DNA from: Cyanobacterium aponinum PCC 10605
GTDB lineage: Bacteria > Cyanobacteriota > Cyanobacteriia > Cyanobacteriales > Cyanobacteriaceae
Length of the DNA stretch: 64,000 nt
Reading direction: 5' to 3'
Assembly: GCF_000317675.1 (NCBI RefSeq)
Contig: NC_019776.1
Coordinates: forward strand, 2,418,001-2,482,000
This document shows positions 35,296 through 43,250 of this stretch, in pieces. The position numbers were made by a program, and so were the translations under genes. How positions within the stretch are numbered: the stretch's first letter is position 1; each line of letters begins with the position of its first letter. The notes below the pieces were generated by a model that saw only the letters and a list, made by a program, of their open reading frames with translations, did no database searches and had not been told where the DNA came from.

Positions 35296-36723
35296 ATGAC
35301 TTATTCAGTAACTTGTATTGAGCAACGTCAACAGGAAATAAAAAAAACAAGAAAACTTCTTGCCATTGGGGTTTTAGGTTCGATCGCACTTCATGGTATT
35401 ATGTTTAGAGTTCTAAACTCGATCGAAAAACCCTTAACGGAAGAAACTAAGCCTATTGAATTTATCGTTGTACAAGAGCCTGAAGTTAAGCCAGAAGAAA
35501 AACCCCAGCCAGAAGAAAAACCTCAACCAAAATTAGAAACTGTAAAACCCCCCTTACCTCAAACAAGAGAAGTACCACCGCAACCAACGGTGAATAAGAG
35601 AGAAACAAAACCAAATCCTCCTATGCAAGAAGTTGCTAGAGTAAATCCTACTCCGCAACCTCAAAAAACATCAGAAGCAATTGAAAATAACCCAAAACCA
35701 GAGCAGATTACGGAAACAACTCCTCAACCTTCAATCACTCCATCGCCTGAATCCCCTATTTCTCCATCTCAAGAGGTTTTAACCAGTAATGCACCAGTCA
35801 AAAATAATATTCCCCGTGCAGTAAAACCCATCAACGATAATAGTAATTCTTTAAGTAGTAGTTTAAACTCATCCCCAAGGGCAGAAAGTCGTAATAATGG
35901 TCAGTCTTCCACCGTTGCCCGTGTTACCCAAGACACCCCCGTTTCCAGTGGAAGATTATCTCGTAGTAGTAACAATACTCCCAGTGCCGTTAGTAGTAGT
36001 CAAGGAGAAGAAGTCGGTAATTTAAGAAATAGTTTAAGTCGTGGCAGTAGTCAAACCAGCAATAATAACTCCCAAAATACTGTATCTGGCATTCCCAGTA
36101 ATATTGCCGCTACTAGTCAATCCGTACCATCACGCCCCCAAGCAAAACCGACTCCTCCCCCGCCTGAAAGTATTAAATGTATTAGTAATTGTAATCCTGA
36201 GTATCCTTCTGCATTACAAGGGGTGGAGGGTAAAGCAACTGTTAAAGTTAACCTTGATAGCAATGGTAATGTTTTAGGGGTTAGTGTGGTTGGTTCTCAT
36301 AGTAACGGAGAGGTTAATCGACAGGCATTGCTAGCGGCGAGAAAAATGCGTTTTTCTTCTCCCGGTGTGAATAATGCTTCGGTGCAGGTTAGTATTAACT
36401 TTACCGTAGCGGGTTCAGAATTCGATCGCATCGCTCGTCAGAAAAAAGAAGCGGCAGAAAGACAAGCGAGATTAGAACAAGAAAAAGAGCGTCAAGCAAG
36501 ACAAGCACAGCTTGAAAAAGAAAGATTAGAGCGTCAAAGACAGCTTGAAAAAGAGCGACAGGAAAGGGAAGCACAAGCAAGAATTGAAAGAGAAAAAAGA
36601 GAGGAAGAATTGAGAAAACAGCAGGAATTAGAACAAAATCAACAGGAAACATTACCTTCTGAAACACCAACAAAAGAGACTAATCTTGAGGAAAATGATT
36701 CCGATAATCCCCCGTTACAATAA
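35296..36723 (+). CDS. tonB: TonB energy-transducing protein with an extra charged C-terminal tail
   Basis: TonB links the ExbB-ExbD motor to outer-membrane receptors. The N-terminal membrane segment (about 21-40) contains S29-I-A-L-H33, the SxxxH motif essential in other TonBs. A long Pro/Lys/Glu-rich spacer follows (about 55-160), then a Ser/Asn-rich region. The TonB domain (about 292-375) reads NCNPEYPSALQGVEGKATVK, QALLAARKMRFSSPGV and VSINFTV. Unusually, about 100 residues follow it: a highly charged helix of the type ARLEQEKERQARQAQLEKER, then an acidic end. TonB domains normally end the protein. At 475 residues it is about twice the size of the E. coli protein. An AraC gene follows 23 bases downstream. 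Confidence 0.92.
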   Translation: MTYSVTCIEQRQQEIKKTRKLLAIGVLGSIALHGIMFRVLNSIEKPLTEETKPIEFIVVQEPEVKPEEKPQPEEKPQPKLETVKPPLPQTREVPPQPTVNKRETKPNPPMQEVARVNPTPQPQKTSEAIENNPKPEQITETTPQPSITPSPESPISPSQEVLTSNAPVKNNIPRAVKPINDNSNSLSSSLNSSPRAESRNNGQSSTVARVTQDTPVSSGRLSRSSNNTPSAVSSSQGEEVGNLRNSLSRGSSQTSNNNSQNTVSGIPSNIAATSQSVPSRPQAKPTPPPPESIKCISNCNPEYPSALQGVEGKATVKVNLDSNGNVLGVSVVGSHSNGEVNRQALLAARKMRFSSPGVNNASVQVSINFTVAGSEFDRIARQKKEAAERQARLEQEKERQARQAQLEKERLERQRQLEKERQEREAQARIEREKREEELRKQQELEQNQQETLPSETPTKETNLEENDSDNPPLQ

Positions 36724-36746
36724 TTAGGAATATTCTTGTATATGAC

Positions 36747-37772
36747 ATGGATGATTCTTTTCAATTTGACCCCAATACAATTATCTTTTTGCCTAATTAT
36801 TCTCAAAAGAGCGAGAGAGTAGTGAATTGGAATGAATTTTCTTTTGAAAATAATAATGAAGAGACAATTATTCATCTTCCCCCTAGAGTTGGAAAAGGAT
36901 ATAACCGCCAGATTAATTTAAGAGGGGGATTAACAATTGAAATTATTAAAGTACAATTAAAAGATACAATGTATCTGGAAAGAAGACATGAAAGTGCTTT
37001 TCCTTTGACAGCTCATTTTTATCTATCTGGAATGTCTATGGTGGAAACACTAAATACTTCTGAAATTAAGTCTGAATACACAGAATCGAAGGGAGAAAAT
37101 TATCTTTACCATCTACCTGATTTAACGGAAATAGAAAAATGGTCTTGCAAGACAGAAATTAGAATAATTAGTATTTATGCACCTATACATTATTTTCATA
37201 GTTTTTGTACAGAAGAAAAAACAACCTCTTTACAAAAGTTAATAAGAGGCGATCGCACTTCTAAATTTCATCTATCTTTAGGAAAAAACAGCCCAGAAAT
37301 AGTCAGAGCCTTACATCAAATTTATCAATGTCCTTATCATGGTTTAACAAGGCAAGTATATTTAGAAAGTAAAGCCTTAGAATTATTTTCCCTGCAATTT
37401 AATAGTTGTGATTTATCCAGTGTTTCTTCTCAAAAATTAAGTATTAAAAAAGAAGATCTCGATCGAGTAGAATATGCCAAAGATATTTTAATTAAATCTT
37501 ATCTTAATCCCCCTTCATTAAAAGAATTATCCCAAAAAGTAGGCTTAAACGATCGCACCTTAAAACAAGGATTTAAACAACTTTTCGGCACAACGGTATT
37601 CGGTTATTTGTATAATTATCGCATGGAACAAGCCCAAGAATTATTAAGAAATTCTAACTTAACTATTGCCCAAATTGCCCATAGCGTAGGCTATTCCAAC
37701 CCTGAAGCCTTTAGCACAGCATTTAGACGCAAATTCGCCCAAAGTCCAAAAAGTTATCAATTAAGCAAGTGA
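36747..37772 (+). CDS. AraC-family transcriptional regulator (PchR-like), in operon with tonB
   Basis: A 341-residue AraC/PchR-like regulator starting 23 bases after the tonB stop, so the two are probably co-transcribed. The ligand domain has GKGYNRQINLRGGLTIEIIK. The DNA-binding part has PSLKELSQKVGLNDRTLKQG and IAHSVGYSNPEAFSTAFRRK, ending FAQSPKSYQ. No receptor gene follows it; instead there is an ABC-exporter fragment and other debris. It may have lost its own receptor, or it may control shared components such as tonB or the boxes at 19544 and 29439, which have no regulator beside them. Confidence 0.87.
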   Translation: MDDSFQFDPNTIIFLPNYSQKSERVVNWNEFSFENNNEETIIHLPPRVGKGYNRQINLRGGLTIEIIKVQLKDTMYLERRHESAFPLTAHFYLSGMSMVETLNTSEIKSEYTESKGENYLYHLPDLTEIEKWSCKTEIRIISIYAPIHYFHSFCTEEKTTSLQKLIRGDRTSKFHLSLGKNSPEIVRALHQIYQCPYHGLTRQVYLESKALELFSLQFNSCDLSSVSSQKLSIKKEDLDRVEYAKDILIKSYLNPPSLKELSQKVGLNDRTLKQGFKQLFGTTVFGYLYNYRMEQAQELLRNSNLTIAQIAHSVGYSNPEAFSTAFRRKFAQSPKSYQLSK

Positions 37773-37837
37773 AAAATTAATAGAAAATGAGAATACTATT
37801 ACCGCACTTTTAATATTAATAAGTCATATTTTTTTGT

Positions 37838-37900
37838 CTCACGGAAAGGCACTCATGACGCAAAGAAGTTCGCTAAGTTTTTTACAATTTTTAAGAAAGT
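37838..37900. repeat. Dispersed repeat with CGCAAAG motifs
   Basis: CTCACGGAAAGGCACTCATG, then ACGCAAAGAAGTTCGCTAAG, matches 39172-39235 (CTCACGCAAAGGCGCAAAGG and AAAGAAGTTCGCTAAGTT). A short reversed piece (TTTGCGCCTTTGCGTGAGA) lies at 47304-47322. All three lie just after or between siderophore genes. Confidence 0.5.
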
Positions 37901-37918
37901 TAAAAGATTTCTGATTTA

Positions 37919-38123
37919 CTATTCATTAGTTGTTCTATCTTTAGTAATTACCTGTAACGATTTTTGGATAGCGGCTTCGGTTTCGTTATCCACCGCCGAG
38001 GTAGCCTCATCTAAGATTAAAATAGGTGGATTCTTCAGGATAGCACGAGCGATCGCAATCCGTTGTCTTTGTCCTCCTGAGAGTTTTTGCCCCCTTTCCC
38101 CCACGATGGTATCGTATCCTTTT
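37919..38123 (-). pseudogene. Fragment of an ABC exporter gene
   Basis: This 205-base piece encodes [20 protein letters not shown] and [20 protein letters not shown], which match residues of about 479-537 of the intact exporter at 49009-50775. The DNA is about 90 percent identical to 49167-49360. Only the part from the ABC signature to just past Walker B is present; both sides are unrelated sequence. It is a leftover of a second exporter copy that once stood between the AraC gene and the binding protein. Confidence 0.85.
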
Positions 38124-38168
38124 TGACAACAAACCTAGGAATGCTATACAGTAATCTGGTTTTTAAGA

Positions 38169-39106
38169 TCAGGAAGGAATATTTCCTAGATATTTAAAAA
38201 GATCATCAATAACTCCATCTGTACCTAAAATATGACTTGCTCCCCATGCCATAAAATTAACATAATAAACTCGATCGAACTTAACCGCCTTCAGATTTTG
38301 CCATAGGGGATTATTTTTAATTTCTTCTAAAATTTTAGTACCATCATCGGAATAAGTTGTGACAAATAAAATATCTCCATCTGCTTTATTTAACTCCTCT
38401 AAAGATATAGGTAATGCACCATAGGGAGCATCTTGATTTTGTGAATCAGGGCGTTTTAAACCAGCATCTTCTAAAATTAAACCAGCAAAGGAATTTTTAG
38501 CATCAATATGGATTTTATCTCGTCCAAAATAAATAAATGATACCGTTTTATCTTGATAGCGATCGCCTAATGCTAATTTTAATCCTTTATCCGTTGGTTA
38601 TAATTAGCCCAAAGAGCTTTTTCCGCTTCTTGTTTCCCCAATGCTTCAGCAATAAAACTTAAATGCCTATCCCAATGAGTGTAATTTAATTCCCCTAAAA
38701 CCGTTGGTGCAATTTGAGATAGTTGAGGATAAATCCCTTTATACCAATCTGCCCCGATGATTAAATCTGGTTTAAGTTGAGATAATATCTCTAAATTAGG
38801 CTCTTTCAGCCCAATAAGTTTGACTCCTTCAGGGTTTCCTGATACAAATGTTACAGATGGGTTGCCTTGATGAACTTCATTAGTGGTGGCAATGGGTTTT
38901 ACTCCAAGGGAGATCGTATTTCCTAAAGTCGCTAAGGATAAAGTAACCACCTGTTGAGGATTTTGGGGAACACAAGTTTCTCCCATGCTATGCTGTATTA
39001 TGCGACAATCTCCCGTTAGTGGTGAGGAAGGGGATGTATGATGACAGGCGGTAACGAGAATAAATCCAATTAAGCCCAATATTAACCAACGGCAAAAATA
39101 TCTCAT
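38169..39106 (-). pseudogene. FecB-like binding-protein gene with a one-base frameshift
   Basis: The first frame gives a lipoprotein signal (MRYFCRWLILGLIGFILVTAC), HSMGETCVPQNPQQVVTLSL and LEILSQLKPDLIIGADWYKG, and stops at 38579 after NYNQRIKD. The C-terminal half continues in another frame: GLKLALGDRYQDKTVSFIYF, then NSFAGLILEDAGLKRPDSQN and LKAVKFDRVYYVNFMAWGAS, ending at 38169. Restoring one base in the AAAGG run near 38580 gives a full-length protein of about 312 residues. It may therefore be a recent loss or a sequencing error. It follows the FhuA-like receptor at 39217. Parts of a related gene are found at 57707. Confidence 0.85.
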
Positions 39107-39216
39107 AATTATTTTCAAAATCAATACCCGTAAAACAGAGATCTTGGTTGCGATTTATTAAATTGTGAATAATCTCACGCAAAGGCGCAAAGGCGCAAAG
39201 AAGTTCGCTAAGTTTA

Positions 39217-41820
39217 TTAAAATTTCCAAGAAAGGCTACCTAAGACGGTAAAGGGTTGTCCGTATTGAACACGGGTTGAATTTACTCCATATTCAAAGTA
39301 TTCTATGTCGAATAAGTTACGGAAATTAAGGGCAACTCTAAATTGATCTCGATTATAGAAAATGGCGGCATCCGTGCGAAAATAAATCGGTACAGTATAA
39401 GTGTTGCTTAAATCTCCTTGGCGATCGCCCATATAAAAGAAGCCTAAACCAAAGCCTAACCCCTGTAAATCACCTTCTTGCAGTTCGTAGGTTGTCCATA
39501 AGTTAAAGGAATTGTAAGGCGTATTCGGTAATTGATTACCTACGGGATAAGTATTGTCTTGAGTAATTTTAGCATTGGTATAAGCATAACCTGCAATAAT
39601 ATTCCATCCCGGCAAGATTTCCCCCGTTAAGCTAAATTCAAATCCCTGACTGTTTTGCTCTCCTGTTTGAATTTGAAAGCCCGGATTATTAGGATCTTCC
39701 GTTAAAACATTACGAAGGATTATATCATAAAATGCGAGAGTTGCAGAAAGTTGATCGCTAAAATCGGTTTTTACCCCAATCTCAAACTGTCCACCCTGTT
39801 GAGGTTCAAAAGAATTATTTAAAGCTCCATCAAAGAGAAATGCACCATAAGCAGGAGCAAAAGAACTTATATAACTACCGTAAATAGAAACTGTGGGAAT
39901 GGGTTGATAAATAATACCAAAACGAGGACTAAAAGCACTATCAGAACTACTACTTTCTGTATTGGCTGTAAAATTTTCGTAGGTTTGATCAAAAGTGTCA
40001 AAACGAACCCCTAAGACAAATTTTAATTGCTCAGTGAAAGTAATTTGATCTTGTAGATAAATCCCTAATGATTTTGTTATGGTTGTATCACTAAAATTGT
40101 CACCTGTAAGCACGGGAATTGGTTGCCCATAAACAGGGTTAAATATATCAATGGGTGAACCTGCTGTACCTCTAAAACTGGGGGTTTTATTTTCAAAACG
40201 GTTTATATCTATTCCCATTAACAACTCATGCTTAGTTAAACCCATGGAAAACTTACCAATGGCATTGGTTGTCAAACTATAAGCCGTGCTATCAAATTCA
40301 TACTCACGATAAAAACGATTCAAAGTTCTACCATCCGCCTCTAAACCACTAGGCAAATGTAATTTATCGTAATAGTCACGATAGTTATAAGCAAAAGCGT
40401 TGCGTAATAACCAATTATCGCTGAATTTATGTTCTAGTCTATAGCCGATTCTCGTTACCTTTTGCTCAGTTATATCATTTGGTTCAGCTAGGTTACGATT
40501 ACGGGGGACTTTTCCATTAGGATTAGATAACACAGTACCCACTGTCGGCACTCCGGGAGGACGAAAATAGTCTGTCGCAATCAAATAATCTCCTTCTACT
40601 GTTAGGCTAGTATTATTGCCTATCTTTACATCAATCACAGGAGAGATGCCAAAAAATTCGCTAGTATAATCATCAATAAAACTTCCTGAGTTACGATAAG
40701 CCGTATTGAAACGATATAGTAACGTTTTTGAGTCATTTAAGGGGCCAGAAAAGTCGATCGCACCTCGATAAAAATTCTCACTGCCAAAACTAGCATCAAC
40801 CTGATAAAAAGGATCAGATAAAGGGCTTTTGGTGATTAAATTAATTGTACCTCCGGGATTCCCAAAACCGAATAATACCGATGCTGGCCCTTTTAACACT
40901 TCAACCTGCTCTATACTCGAAAGTTCTACTAATTCCCCCGCCCCCGGATCAGGTAATCCATTTCTGAGAAAATTATTATCTAAGGCTTCAAAACCCCTAA
41001 TTCTATAGTAAACAGCAGAACCAGGTCCAAAATTTTGAGTTACCCCCGGCACATTTCTCAGGGCATCATCTAAACGAGTGATTTGTTGATCTCGCAATAC
41101 TTGTTGTGGTACTACCTGAACCGATTGAGGAACATCAAGTAAGGGTGTATCTGTTCTTGTAGCAGTAGAGGAGTTGGGAACAAAATAGCCTGTTTCTTGT
41201 TGCCCTTCTTGGGTTGCCACAATTTCAATTTCTGTCTCAGAGGCGGTTTGACTATCAGCCGTTACACTCAAAACTAAATTATTGTCTGAGGGTATAACCT
41301 GAGCAGTGGGAATCCCTGTTTTACCCGTTATGGTAATTCTTATGGCATTAGAATTTAAGGGTGTTACCCGAATTGTAGTAATGTCATTGGTAGGATTTTC
41401 AACATTGAACTCATCACCATCAGCAAGGGCTAAAACTGCTTCTAAAATGTCGATAATGAGAGTATTTTCTTGACTATATATCAAAGGTTGTAGATTTGAT
41501 CGAGATTCTGTGTCAAGGATAATTTGTAATCCTGTCTCAGAGGGTTCTATTTTCACTCCTGTTACTTGTACTATATCTTGTGCTAAAAGTTGCTCTGCTT
41601 TTTGAGAAATAGAAGGTAAATCACCTACTCTTAAAATATCAGACTGTTTTAAATTATTATCAATAAATGATGACTGCTTAACATTAGTTTTAATCTCAGA
41701 AATTAATAAACTATTCTCATTAGCTTTCGTTGGAGGAGAATCAAATATAGAGAAAATAGTGATAACGAAGGTGATTAAGAGCGATCGCTTCGGGAAGTAT
41801 TTAGGGGGTTGTTGTGTCAT
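39217..41820 (-). CDS. TonB-dependent siderophore receptor, FhuA-like, with AMIN domain
   Basis: A receptor of about 867 residues. The ATG at 41820 is chosen because it begins the export signal and follows GGTGTGAGAAAA, the shared leader; the longer frame to 41853 would place that leader inside the protein. It has an AMIN domain (about 95-190), a TonB box EIEIVATQEG and the linker GYFVPNSSTATRTDTPLLDV. The plug has DALRNVPGVTQN, YRIRGFEALDNNFLRNGLPD and QVEVLKGPASVLFGFGNPGG. The barrel ends TVLGSLSWKF. It is most like the receptor at 53175, suggesting duplication. Upstream on the same strand is an AraC gene (42007), and downstream the frameshifted binding protein. Confidence 0.9.
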   Translation of the reverse strand: MTQQPPKYFPKRSLLITFVITIFSIFDSPPTKANENSLLISEIKTNVKQSSFIDNNLKQSDILRVGDLPSISQKAEQLLAQDIVQVTGVKIEPSETGLQIILDTESRSNLQPLIYSQENTLIIDILEAVLALADGDEFNVENPTNDITTIRVTPLNSNAIRITITGKTGIPTAQVIPSDNNLVLSVTADSQTASETEIEIVATQEGQQETGYFVPNSSTATRTDTPLLDVPQSVQVVPQQVLRDQQITRLDDALRNVPGVTQNFGPGSAVYYRIRGFEALDNNFLRNGLPDPGAGELVELSSIEQVEVLKGPASVLFGFGNPGGTINLITKSPLSDPFYQVDASFGSENFYRGAIDFSGPLNDSKTLLYRFNTAYRNSGSFIDDYTSEFFGISPVIDVKIGNNTSLTVEGDYLIATDYFRPPGVPTVGTVLSNPNGKVPRNRNLAEPNDITEQKVTRIGYRLEHKFSDNWLLRNAFAYNYRDYYDKLHLPSGLEADGRTLNRFYREYEFDSTAYSLTTNAIGKFSMGLTKHELLMGIDINRFENKTPSFRGTAGSPIDIFNPVYGQPIPVLTGDNFSDTTITKSLGIYLQDQITFTEQLKFVLGVRFDTFDQTYENFTANTESSSSDSAFSPRFGIIYQPIPTVSIYGSYISSFAPAYGAFLFDGALNNSFEPQQGGQFEIGVKTDFSDQLSATLAFYDIILRNVLTEDPNNPGFQIQTGEQNSQGFEFSLTGEILPGWNIIAGYAYTNAKITQDNTYPVGNQLPNTPYNSFNLWTTYELQEGDLQGLGFGLGFFYMGDRQGDLSNTYTVPIYFRTDAAIFYNRDQFRVALNFRNLFDIEYFEYGVNSTRVQYGQPFTVLGSLSWKF

Positions 41821-41892
41821 TTTTCTCACACCAATATTTAGAATAATTTGCAATAAACAATAGGTTACTGATTACCCTATGACAATGCAAGA

Positions 41893-41937
41893 GACTTTGG
41901 TGGGGTAGAGGGAATTTTTTTGGTGGGGAAAATTGAG
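41893..41937 (-). promoter_or_regulatory. Tandem direct-repeat operator candidate ahead of the receptor at 39217-41820
   Basis: On the minus strand, AATTTTCCCCACCAAAAAAA and CCTCTACCCCACCAAAGTCT share CCCCACCAAA with a 23-base period. The sequence is different from the operators of the other receptors, but the layout and the distance to the start codon are the same. Confidence 0.5.
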
Positions 41938-42006
41938 TATCACCTTAGATGACAAAAAAACTTTGTACCTTTCTTTGCGTCTTTGCAAGAGAAATTACCT
42001 TTACAG

Positions 42007-43005
42007 CTAGAATCGATAACCCTTTAAATAATCTCTTGGATTGACATTAAATTTCTTCCGAAAAGCCATAGCAAAATGATGTCGATCACAATATCCTACC
42101 GCATTCATCACCTCTTTTACTCCCATTTGTCCTGTTTCCAATAACTGCTTTGCCTGTTGTAGTCTATAGTTGCGTAAGTAGTCAAAAATAGTAGTCTTAA
42201 AAACTTCTTTAAAACCCTGCTTTAGAGTATATTCGTTTAACTGCACTTGTCGGGCTAATTCTGCGATGGATGGGGGTTGATGCAGATTTGCAAGGAGTAT
42301 GCTTTTTGCTGAATGAATACGGGCGATCGTACAACGGCACTGCTCGATCGAACTTTTAGGATAACAAGATTCTTGAGATAATGCTTCTATTTGTTCAGCT
42401 ATGACTAAACCAATTAATTCTAAGGCTTTTGCCTCAAGATATATACGCTTTGTGATACCCTGAAAAGGACAACGTAATATTTGCCATAAAATCCCTTCTA
42501 ACATAGGGGTAACTTTCCCTACACAGGCATAACTTTGTCTCGTAAGGGGTTTAATAAAGTTATGTAACGGTTTTGGTAATTCTCCATCTTTACTCCCAAT
42601 ATAAGAGATTAATCTTTCCGTATCAACGTGAATATTCACTTCTAAAACCTTTTGAGGAGGCACTTCATTAATTTGTTGAGGTACAAAACCAGTGCCATAT
42701 AAAGCAAATTCTTGATTATTAACGATCGTATCTAAGTCTTGATGATAGCCAAAAAGATGAAAATGAAATATGATATTGTCTCTTGCCGTCTCATTATTTT
42801 TAAGTAAATAGTGTTGAGTAATATCACAATTGAGAATCTCTATAGTTAATCCCCTTGTCAATTTTATTTCTCTGCTGTAACCATCCCCCATTATGGATGA
42901 AAAAGGATAGGTAATATCGTTACAGTCTAAAGAATCCACATAAGTATTTTTGAGCGTTTCTTCCCATAGAATTTGATTATCTTCAGGAGTAATAATAATA
43001 GTCAT
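42007..43005 (-). CDS. AraC-family transcriptional regulator (PchR-like)
   Basis: A 332-residue AraC/PchR-like regulator. The ligand domain has GDGYSREIKLTRGLTIEILN. The DNA-binding part has PSIAELARQVQLNEYTLKQG and VMNAVGYCDRHHFAMAFRKK, ending FNVNPRDYL. It lies between two receptors: it reads toward the one at 39217-41820 and away from the one at 43251. Each receptor has its own, different operator pair, so this regulator may control only one of them. A Fur-like box 67 bases before its start suggests iron repression of the regulator itself. Confidence 0.88.
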   Translation of the reverse strand: MTIIITPEDNQILWEETLKNTYVDSLDCNDITYPFSSIMGDGYSREIKLTRGLTIEILNCDITQHYLLKNNETARDNIIFHFHLFGYHQDLDTIVNNQEFALYGTGFVPQQINEVPPQKVLEVNIHVDTERLISYIGSKDGELPKPLHNFIKPLTRQSYACVGKVTPMLEGILWQILRCPFQGITKRIYLEAKALELIGLVIAEQIEALSQESCYPKSSIEQCRCTIARIHSAKSILLANLHQPPSIAELARQVQLNEYTLKQGFKEVFKTTIFDYLRNYRLQQAKQLLETGQMGVKEVMNAVGYCDRHHFAMAFRKKFNVNPRDYLKGYRF

Positions 43006-43071
43006 AATTGATAGATAATGACTCAGTGAAGAAAATAACGTTATTCATTGTAAACGAAATTTCAAGTTTAT

Positions 43072-43086
43072 TGATAATAATTTTTA
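43072..43086. promoter_or_regulatory. Fur-box-like site between divergent AraC and receptor genes
   Basis: TGATAATAATTTTTA matches the 7-1-7 Fur pattern TGATAATnATTATCA at 13 of 15 positions. It stands 67 bases before the AraC gene and about 165 before the receptor at 43251. Confidence 0.5.
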
Positions 43087-43125
43087 ATTAAATCGGTTCA
43101 ACTATAAATTTTTTGACTAATTGCT

Positions 43126-43170
43126 AAAAAAGTCTGTTTCACAAAGAAAAAAGTCCGTTTCACAAAGATT
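43126..43170 (+). promoter_or_regulatory. Tandem direct-repeat operator candidate ahead of the receptor at 43251
   Basis: AAAAGTCTGTTTCACAAAGA and AAAAGTCCGTTTCACAAAGA occur in the same direction with a 21-base period and differ at a single base in 20. With the pair at 19544 it is the best-preserved operator in the window. Confidence 0.65.
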
Positions 43171-43250
43171 AGTCTTGCTTAAATCCCCTATCATTTACTG
43201 ACTAATAATAAATATTTGCATTAATTAGGGTAAGTGAGGCAAAAAATAAA

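Noticed and set aside
36401-36673. Minus-strand frame encoding a hydrophobic Leu/Phe-rich protein under the end of tonB
   Set aside because: It is the antisense of the Glu/Lys/Arg-rich tail of TonB, where GAA/AAA codons read as TTC/TTT on the other strand. No start signal is seen.
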